A stretch of 38,319 bases of DNA from Candidatus Polarisedimenticolia bacterium (lineage in GTDB: Bacteria; Acidobacteriota; Polarisedimenticolia; Gp22-AA2; AA152): contig DASTZC010000042.1 in assembly GCA_035764505.1 (NCBI GenBank), positions 1 through 38,319 of the forward strand, in the 5' to 3' direction. Position numbers and translations under genes: made by a program. The notes below the pieces were generated by a model. It had not been told where the DNA came from and did no database searches. It was given only the letters and a program-made list of their open reading frames with translations. Below are positions 17,231-25,400 of this stretch, piece by piece (position 1 is the first letter of the stretch; each line of letters starts with the position of its first letter).

Positions 17231-20200
17231 CTACATGCTGCCGACGATGTTGAAGAAGGCGCCCTGGTGGTCGTAGCCCAGGTCGGTGAGGTCGTCGGAG
17301 AAATCGGTGAAGTTGTAGCCGGCGCCCATCTTCAGGTGCTTGCCGACGTAGTAATAAATCGCCCCCAAAGCACCGCTCTTCCGTTGTCCGACATCCGACA
17401 GATCGAGCACCCGCGCCTCGGCCATGCCTTCCCAGTTCTCGAGGAAGCGGAAATCGAGGCGCAGGATGCCGAGCTGGGCGTTGTTGTCGAAGAAGGTCGG
17501 ATTCACGCGATCGATGCTGACGCTTCCCACGCGGTAGGCGTACTTCCCTCCGAGGCCCCACCTGGCCGTCAGGTCGTAATTCATATCGACGGCCGCGATG
17601 CAGCTCTTCTGGATGAACTCGCTCGCGGTGTCGTCGGCACCCACCTGGCCCGCGGTCGGGAAGTTGTAGAAGTAGGTGAGCTTGACCAGAGCGTTCAGCC
17701 GATCGTTGTTCACCGGGCGATAAGCATAGCCAAGCACGCCTTCCGTGTATCCGCCATTGAAGAAATCGCCGAGCGAGCTGTCGCTGAACGAATGATTCAG
17801 CTTGCCGACCAGGCGCCAGTCGGGGTTGATCTGGAACTTGAAGGCGTTGCGGAACAGCCAGGTGGTCCGGTCGTTGGTGGTGAGGTCGAGCTGCTCGGTG
17901 TTGTCCCGGCGGTACTCGACACCGGAGGTGAGCTGCACGGATTCCTGGCTGTAGCCGACCCGGACCCCGGCCGCCTTGCGCTCGGTCTCGGCGCTGGTGA
18001 GGGCGTCAATCAGAGTGCCGTACTCGGCGCTGGCGCCGAAGTTCCAGCGCTCGTTGGCCACCAGATTGACGCCGGTGGCGTGCGTGAGACCGGTCATGGT
18101 CCCGGCGTCGTGGTAGCGCTCCTCGAGGTAGACGCTGGAGGCGTCCGCGAAGCGCTGCTTCACGCCGGTGACCAGGGTGCCCTGGCGCATCGGCACGCCG
18201 GCGTCGGTGCGGTCGTTCTCCAGCAGGTAGTTCAGGTACAGGTTGGTGCGCTCCGAGACCAGGTAGGTGGTACCGAGCCTGGCGCCGGCGCCGAGGTCCC
18301 CGTCCGACACCTCGCCGTCGAGCTTGAAGCGCTTCGTCAGGCTGTACGACCCGCCCACGCCGAAGCGACCGTTGTCCTCGCGGTCGCCATCCGAAGCCAG
18401 CGTGTCCTGGACGAAGCCGTAGGCGCGCCAGGAGGTGCCGGGATCGAAGCCCAGCTGGGCGACCGCGTCGGTGCGCTCTCCCTGCTCCTGGGTCAGCGGG
18501 ACCAGAGGGGAGTTGTCTTCGCGCCGATCGTTGCGCACGCCGGTGCTGAGGCTCCACCGGTCGGTCAGCTTGAAGCCCATGTCCAGCTCGAGCGCCCGGT
18601 GCTCCAGGCCCAGATCCTCGGTGGTCTGGTCTCCTTTGGCCGCCAGCGTCACGTGGCTTCCCATGGCCATCTTGAAGGTGCCGCCGTATTGATCGGTGTC
18701 CTTGAGCGTCGATTGTCCCTGAGCTGAATAACCGGCATCGCGGCTCTGTCCGTAGAGCGTGAGGCGGCCCTTGCCGTCATGGAAGCCGAGGCTGGCATCG
18801 GCGCGATAGGCATTCGCCTCGGCATCGGTGAACGACAGGGGGTCGGCGGCGGTGAAGCCGAATCCGCCGTCCTCGGAGCGCAGCGTGCTGGAGACCAGCC
18901 CTTCGCTGCGGCCCGCCTGCACCTTGAGCCAGGTATCGGTGCTCTTGCGCAGGGTCAGGTCGGCGCCTCCCACGTTGTTGTCGACGTCCCCTTCCTCGTT
19001 GCGATTGGCGGTCACTCCGAAGCGCACGTGATCGCCGAACCAGTAATGGCCTTGGCCTCCCGCCGCCATGAGGTCCAGATCGCCGAAGCCGGGGGTGAAC
19101 TCGTAGCGTGCCACCAGGAAGGCCTCGTCGCCGCTCAATCCGGAGGTGCGCACCAGCAGGTTGTCGTCGGCGGTCGAGGAGAGCGGCTCCGAGAGCAGCA
19201 CGCGGCCCTGCAGGTAGTCGATGTCATAGTCGATGCCGGGGCGCAGGTTGACCACCCCCATGACGATCTGCGAAGCCTTGTCGCGGATTTCGATGCGCAA
19301 GCGCTCGGAGCCGGTCAGGAGGTCCTGGTGGTGCAGGTAGTAGAGCGACCCGCCGGTGCCGCGGAACTCCTCGAAACTGGGCATCGTGCCGGGCTCGGCG
19401 GCGAAGCCGTCGGCCGAGGCCTTGTGCTCTCCGAAGCTGGTGGTGGCGCGCGAGGCGTAGTGACCGTTGGCGCCGTACAGCCCGCGGTCGACCTGGGCCA
19501 GCTCGTTGCCCAGGTAGTCGATCTTGAAGTTGCCCCACATGCCGAAGCTCTCGCCGCGGCTGGCCTTGACGTAGAACTTGCCGAGCGTCGGCGCCATCTC
19601 CTCGACCGAGCCGTCATCGCCGAAGGTCGGGTAGTGATAGTCGGGGTCGAAGCGCCGGAACAGGGCATCGGGCGACTTGTCGAGGAAGTTGCTGAACATG
19701 TCCTCCACCGGCCCTTCGCGGGTGTCGGCGCTCGCCGTCAGCTTCCAGTTCTCGTTGAGCTTGCCGTTGACGAAGAAGGCCAGACGGCCATCGAAGTTGG
19801 AATCGAACGGCTGCTGGGTGTTGTTCCCTTCCAGCTGATCCACCGGACCGCTCGAGCTGTGCGTGGAGTAGGTGAGGTCGGCCATGCCGACGTAGAACAG
19901 GTCGGTCTTCTTGAACTCCAGGTCGCGCAGGTAGACCGAGCCGTTGCCGGCGTCGTCGAGCACCGCCACCTCGACGGTGTGCGCGCCGGTGGGAAGGATC
20001 TCCTCGGCCACGAAGTTCCCCTGCGGATCGACCGGCACCTGCCGGCCGGCGACCCAGACGGTGTGGCCCGCCGGAATGCCGCCGCCCTGCACGCGGACCG
20101 TGCCGCCGTTCAACGGAATCTCGTGGCGGAACAGGTCACTCTCACCGTAGGCGGCCAGCAGCTCGCTCGGGATCGCCGGGGCCGGCGTGTAAGGAGCCTT

Positions 20201-22450
20201 GCTCTCACCTTCCGCGGGAGCGGCGGCCGCGTCTTCCGTGCCGGCCGTGCCTTCCTCGCCGGTCGCGCCTTCCGTGCCGGCCGCAAGGTTCGGCGCCTGC
20301 GCGCCATCCGCGAGCTGGCCGGTCCCGGACGCCGTGACGCCCTCTCCTGAGGGCTTCTGCTCCTGCCCCGAACCGGGGCTGGAGGGCATCTCGCGGACGA
20401 GCCATAGCGGATGCGGCTCGGTCTCGTCGAAGTGCCCCTGCGCATCGTAGGCGCGCAGCACGAACTTCAGCTCGCGCACCGGTGCCGGAAGCGCTCCGGC
20501 CGGAGGCTGCCACTCCGCCCTGCCCGTCTCGTCGACCGGCAGCGTCGCGAGCGGCGCGGCCAGCAGCGACTGGCTCTTTTCGAAGATGCGGACCTCCGCG
20601 CGCTTGATGAAGCTCGCGTAGTTGTCGTACATCTCGAAGGCCACGGAGGATGCCGAGTTGCCGTCGGGGCTCACCGACACGGCGACCGGATGCGCGGCGA
20701 CCGCCAGGCGTACTCTGGTCTCCAGGTTGTCGAAGTGGAACTGGATCTTCGCCTGGTCCAGCGCCACGTCGGTGCAGCGCTGGATGTCCTCGGAGCTCAG
20801 GCCCACGTCATCGATCGGCTTGCCGTCGACGGTGATGCGCATGACGTTGAGGTCGTACGGGCTTTGAGGCTTGACCTCCCGGGTGATGCGCGTGATGTCC
20901 ACGCCGTCATAGCTCTCGAGCGGCGCCGGCTCGTCGTAGACGGCCTGCACCCGCACGAACGACCTGTCTCCCTGGATGAAGCCGGCGTTCACGACATCGT
21001 CCGACTGCACGAACCCCCGTCCCTCGACCTCGGAAACCCTGCCCGTCAGCAGCGGATCCTGCATGAGGCTCTTCATGGCGCGCAGCGCCCGGGCGGCGGA
21101 GAGACCGATGTCATCCTTGTAGACCGAGGCGGTGCGCCGGTCGAGGCGCTCGTTCTTGGTGTAGCCGATGAAGCGCAGCCGCGCGTGGGTCCGATCCTTG
21201 ATGTCCTCCAGCGCGCGGTGCAGGGCCGCCGCGTAGCCATCGGGGATGATCGGCTGGCCGTTATCCAGCGCGATCTCCGCGAGAGGTCCCCAGGGAGGAT
21301 CGTAGACCTTCGTCACCATCTCCAATCCGCTCTCGCTGGGGCAGAGCTGCGGGCCGTCCGGCAGCTCCTGGAGCGGATCGTCGTACCAGAACTCCACCTC
21401 GACGCGGCGGTTCAAGGAGCGTCCCTGGACCGTCTCGTTGGAGGCGACCGGCTGCGAGGCGCCATGGCCGTCGCTGTCGATTCCGGAGGTCGGCAGCTTC
21501 AGGGCTTCCTTGATGGCCAGCGCCACGCGACGGGCCCGGGCCTTGGAGAGCCCCAGCGCGTCGCCATAGATGCGCTCGTCGCGCGCGCTCAGCGGCGCGT
21601 CGTCGGTGTAGCCGATGAACTTCACCGTCAGGCTCTGCTTGTCGTGCAGGTTGGCGAGCGCCTGGCGGACCTGCTGGATGAAGGCGTCGGAGACCGGCGT
21701 GGTGTCGTCCTCGTAGCGCAGCGGCACGATCAGGTTGCGCACGCGGGCCCGACGCTCCGCCCCTTCCTGGTAGCGCATCTTGCACACCGTCTGCATGCGG
21801 CAGACCTTGATGCGCTTGATGTCGTCGGAAACCACGACTTCCTCTTCCCGGGGGACCTGCTTGACCTCGTCGTACCAGACTTCGACCTCGACCCTGCGGT
21901 TGAGGGCCCGGCCTTCTTCGGTCGCATTCGAGGCGACCGGCATCGTTTCGCCGACCCACTCGTAGGTGATGGCCTCGGGCGGCAGGCCGAGGGTCTTCTT
22001 GAAATACTCGGCCACCTCGCCGGCGCGCTCGCGCGACAACCCCATGTTGTCCCCGAACTTCCTCGTCAGCTCGGGCGACAGTCGCTGCGAGTCGGCGTGC
22101 CCGACGAAGTGGACTCGGACGTTCTTGCGGTAGCGCATGCTTGCCAGGATCTTGTTGAGGCGGTCGACGTAATCTGACGGGATCTTCGCGACGCCCGACT
22201 CGAAATGGATCGGGGGCACCACGTTTCGCAGCTTGACGGTCTCGAGCTTGTCGCCCATGACCTGCCGCGTCTCCAGCTTGTCGCCCCGCTCCGCGTCGGG
22301 CGGCTCCTGCGACCATTGCTGGGGCTTCTGGTCGGGAGAGAGGTGCTTCTCGGCCTGCTCACCCGGCTGCGACTCCTCGACCTGGGCGACGCCGAGGGAG
22401 GCGGTCATCGCCAGGGCGGCCAACAGGGGCAGGAAGCGGCGCTTATTCAT
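17231..22450 (-). CDS. outer-membrane protein with three OmpA-like domains and a C-terminal beta-barrel
   Basis: This is a 1739-residue protein with a signal peptide (1-22). OmpA-like domain 1 (about 78-194: FVGHADSQ, DNMGLSRERA, LNRRVEVEVWYDE) and domain 2 (about 238-357: FIGYTDDA, GLSKARARRV, LNRRVEVEFWYDD) are canonical. Domain 3 (about 393-505) keeps FIGYT and GLSAARA but has lost the NRRVE motif, so it may not bind peptidoglycan. Next come a domain of unknown type (about 510-690), an acidic Ala/Pro/Gly linker (about 690-765), an Ig-like module (about 770-860), and roughly 870 residues of alternating strands with FYVGM-, NLYLNYLLEN- and VRVGYSQES-like segments, read as a large beta-barrel. 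The final residue is Met rather than Phe or Trp. Its ATG overlaps the upstream stop as ATGAATAA, suggesting translational coupling. It is a likely wall-anchored outer-membrane channel or scaffold working with the DUF11 protein. Confidence 0.85.
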   Translation of the reverse strand: MNKRRFLPLLAALAMTASLGVAQVEESQPGEQAEKHLSPDQKPQQWSQEPPDAERGDKLETRQVMGDKLETVKLRNVVPPIHFESGVAKIPSDYVDRLNKILASMRYRKNVRVHFVGHADSQRLSPELTRKFGDNMGLSRERAGEVAEYFKKTLGLPPEAITYEWVGETMPVASNATEEGRALNRRVEVEVWYDEVKQVPREEEVVVSDDIKRIKVCRMQTVCKMRYQEGAERRARVRNLIVPLRYEDDTTPVSDAFIQQVRQALANLHDKQSLTVKFIGYTDDAPLSARDERIYGDALGLSKARARRVALAIKEALKLPTSGIDSDGHGASQPVASNETVQGRSLNRRVEVEFWYDDPLQELPDGPQLCPSESGLEMVTKVYDPPWGPLAEIALDNGQPIIPDGYAAALHRALEDIKDRTHARLRFIGYTKNERLDRRTASVYKDDIGLSAARALRAMKSLMQDPLLTGRVSEVEGRGFVQSDDVVNAGFIQGDRSFVRVQAVYDEPAPLESYDGVDITRITREVKPQSPYDLNVMRITVDGKPIDDVGLSSEDIQRCTDVALDQAKIQFHFDNLETRVRLAVAAHPVAVSVSPDGNSASSVAFEMYDNYASFIKRAEVRIFEKSQSLLAAPLATLPVDETGRAEWQPPAGALPAPVRELKFVLRAYDAQGHFDETEPHPLWLVREMPSSPGSGQEQKPSGEGVTASGTGQLADGAQAPNLAAGTEGATGEEGTAGTEDAAAAPAEGESKAPYTPAPAIPSELLAAYGESDLFRHEIPLNGGTVRVQGGGIPAGHTVWVAGRQVPVDPQGNFVAEEILPTGAHTVEVAVLDDAGNGSVYLRDLEFKKTDLFYVGMADLTYSTHSSSGPVDQLEGNNTQQPFDSNFDGRLAFFVNGKLNENWKLTASADTREGPVEDMFSNFLDKSPDALFRRFDPDYHYPTFGDDGSVEEMAPTLGKFYVKASRGESFGMWGNFKIDYLGNELAQVDRGLYGANGHYASRATTSFGEHKASADGFAAEPGTMPSFEEFRGTGGSLYYLHHQDLLTGSERLRIEIRDKASQIVMGVVNLRPGIDYDIDYLQGRVLLSEPLSSTADDNLLVRTSGLSGDEAFLVARYEFTPGFGDLDLMAAGGQGHYWFGDHVRFGVTANRNEEGDVDNNVGGADLTLRKSTDTWLKVQAGRSEGLVSSTLRSEDGGFGFTAADPLSFTDAEANAYRADASLGFHDGKGRLTLYGQSRDAGYSAQGQSTLKDTDQYGGTFKMAMGSHVTLAAKGDQTTEDLGLEHRALELDMGFKLTDRWSLSTGVRNDRREDNSPLVPLTQEQGERTDAVAQLGFDPGTSWRAYGFVQDTLASDGDREDNGRFGVGGSYSLTKRFKLDGEVSDGDLGAGARLGTTYLVSERTNLYLNYLLENDRTDAGVPMRQGTLVTGVKQRFADASSVYLEERYHDAGTMTGLTHATGVNLVANERWNFGASAEYGTLIDALTSAETERKAAGVRVGYSQESVQLTSGVEYRRDNTEQLDLTTNDRTTWLFRNAFKFQINPDWRLVGKLNHSFSDSSLGDFFNGGYTEGVLGYAYRPVNNDRLNALVKLTYFYNFPTAGQVGADDTASEFIQKSCIAAVDMNYDLTARWGLGGKYAYRVGSVSIDRVNPTFFDNNAQLGILRLDFRFLENWEGMAEARVLDLSDVGQRKSGALGAIYYYVGKHLKMGAGYNFTDFSDDLTDLGYDHQGAFFNIVGSM

Positions 22451-25400
22451 GGCCTTCTCCCGCCGCTGCGCGGCTCAGCTTCGACTGCTTGGGTGGCGCG
22501 CCCTTGCGCCAGAAGATCTCGGGCTCGATGAGGAGCGCGTAGCTTGTCGCGTCCCAGGCCGCCATCACCTGCTGCTTGACCGCGTTCAGGCGGCGGTCGA
22601 CGAGCCCCGCGTCCTCGTTGTCGGCGATGTAGGAGAGGCGCAGCACCGCGGGTGACTTGCGCAGCTCGGCGAGCAGCAGATCGAGGCGCGGCTTCCACTG
22701 CTCGCGAAGCGCGGTCGCGTTGTGCTCGAACGCGGCATCCGACAGGTCGATGGCGACGACGCGGTGGATCGAGGCGCCGAAATTCATGCGCAGGACCTTG
22801 CCGCGCGTGGCCCGCTTGATCTGCAGCGCGTCGGTCGACATGCGGAAGCCGCTGGGCAGCGACCGCTCGTCGAGCTTCAGGACGAAGTTGCTGCCGCGGC
22901 TCTCGTGCGGCACCAGGGCGCAGGTGATGTGGTAGCGGCCGAACTCATCGGTGGTCGCCAGCAGGCCGCGGTCGGTGGCCAGCCGCACGCCGGCCAGGCC
23001 GCCTTCGCCCTGGTCCTGCACGCCGTTGCGGTTGGCGTCGTTGAACACCTTGCCGGTGATGTCGGTGCAGTCGAAGGTCGGATCGGGAATGATGCGCACG
23101 GTGGCGGTGGCCACGCCGGAGATCGGTGCCAGCGTGATGCTGCTGATCAGCTGGGCGCGGTTGGTGAACTCGCCTTCGCTCACTCCACCGCCCACCGTCA
23201 GCAGCAGCTTCACGGTGCGCGACTGCAGCCCCGCGAAGGCAAGCCCGCTCCAGGTGAGCTGCAGCCCCGCGGCCGTCGGCTCGGTCGGCACGTCGTCCAC
23301 CACCGCGGAGCCCTTCACGTAGCTGAAGCCGGCCGGGAAGGTGTCGACGATGCTCACGTCGGTGAGGCCCGTGCCCGCCAGGTTGCTCACGGTGATCACG
23401 TAGGGGACCAGCTGGCCGCGAGTGACGTTGATGAAGGGCGAGCTCTTGGAGATGGCGATGGTGCCGACGATCACCGGATCGAGCGGGATGTGGTTGTCGA
23501 AGATCTGGCTCGTGCCGGGCATCTGAGTGCCGGTCAGCATCAAGTGGAGCTGATAGACGGTGCCCGGGGTGCGCGGTGGAACCGACGGCGCCGGCTGGAA
23601 CTCCGAAGGCTGCATCTCGCAGAATTGCGCCGTGGCCGGAATGGCGTCGCCCGGGCAGACCGGCACCGAGAACGCCGCCGTCGTGGCGTCCGATGCCGGC
23701 GGGATGATTGCCGAGATGCCCGCGACGTAGGCCGGCCCCGCAGGCGGCGCCACATTGATGAGGTAGTCGCCGCCGGTCGGGCAGGCCGGGTCGTTGAAGT
23801 TGAGGCTGAACTTGTAATAGCCGTACGGGAGGGTGACCTGGCCTTGCTGGGCCGGGTCGTCGAAGCAGGTCGTCGGCAGAGGGTTGCCGCTGCCATTCGT
23901 CAGGGTCAGGGTCGCCCCGCCGATCGGGACACGGGCCATCGAGTTGTAGACGATACCGTTGGGGTCGATCGGCAGGTTCAGGTTCTGGAGATTGGCACCG
24001 GGCGACACGATGATGCCGCTGATCAGCTGCATCCCGTTGGTGAACACCGAGGAGGCCCGTCCGAGCAGTGCGGTGTTGGGTCCCGCGCCGGGCGCCCGGA
24101 ACCGGATCTCGTAGGGGGCGCCGACCACGTTGTTCGGCACGACATTCTGGATGTCGTAGTCGCCGTTCACGTCGGTCACGCCGGAGAAGAGCAGGGGACC
24201 GCCCTGGGTCAGCTCCACCGTCCAGCCGGCCAGCCTGTGCTCGCTCGCGTCCCGTACGTCATCGAAGTCGGCGTCATGCCAGACCGACCCGTGCAGCGCG
24301 GCGATGCCGGGGATGCCGCCGACCACGATCGAGACGCTGGCGCTGGCCGTCTGGGTCGGCGTGTCCCACGTGACCGTGCCGGTGTTGGTGACCGTGGTTC
24401 CCTGCGCCAGGGTGGGGTCGAGCGTGGCGCGGAAGCGCAGGATCACCGTCCCGCCGGGCGCCAGTGGACCGTACGCGGCTCCGTAGTCACCGGTGATCGT
24501 CGGGCTGGCGAAGCTCACTCCCGTGGTCGAGCCGTTCATCGTCGCGGAGCCGTTGACGTAGGTGAGCTGACCCGCGGGGAGGCTGTCGGTGACCACGACG
24601 CCGATCGCCGGCACCGCGGCGATGTTGGTGACCGTGACGACGTAATCGAGCTGGGAGCCGGGGAGCGCCGGCCCGCCGCCCACCACCGAAACCTGCTTGG
24701 TGATGGACAGCTCCTGGACCCCGCCCACCACCACGATGGTCGGCTGGTTGCCGTTGCCGGGGTTGCCATCGGCATCGGTCGGCAGATCGGGCAGCTCGAC
24801 CGTGTCGACGATCGCCTGGTTGACGATCAGCGTGCCGGCCGGCGTGCCGGAGTTGACGCTCAGGTCGTACTGCAGGGTGGCCGAAGCGCCGGGCGAGATG
24901 ACGCCGGCGCCCGCACCGGGCAACGGCGGCGTGAGATCCGACGAGCTGATGTCGATGCCCGAGGCGAGTGGGGCCACACCGCCGTCCGGCTGTCCGACCG
25001 GCAGGCCGTTGAGCGTCGTCGTATTTGCCTGGTAGGTCGTATTCGCGGGGACCGGATCGCTCAAGACCACGCCGGTCGCCGGAACTCCTCCAGAGTTCTG
25101 GATGGTGATGGTGTAGCGCAGCACGTCGCCCGGGTCGACGACGCCCGGCGTGCGCAGGTCCACGAGCAGCACGGCCGTCTTCTGCGCGTAGACCAATGGG
25201 CTGTTGCCGACCACGTCGCGCGTCGGGTCGTTGGGAATCGCGGTGTCCGGGTCGTCGGACGGCTGGTCCACGACCAGGTTCGCGATGGCGGAGACGAAGC
25301 CCTGGTTCGAGATGATCGTGCCGTTCAGGACGTTGGGATCGACGACCACGTCGAAGGTGATGACCGCCGGCGCCGACCCCCTGGGCATCGAGCCGGGCGT

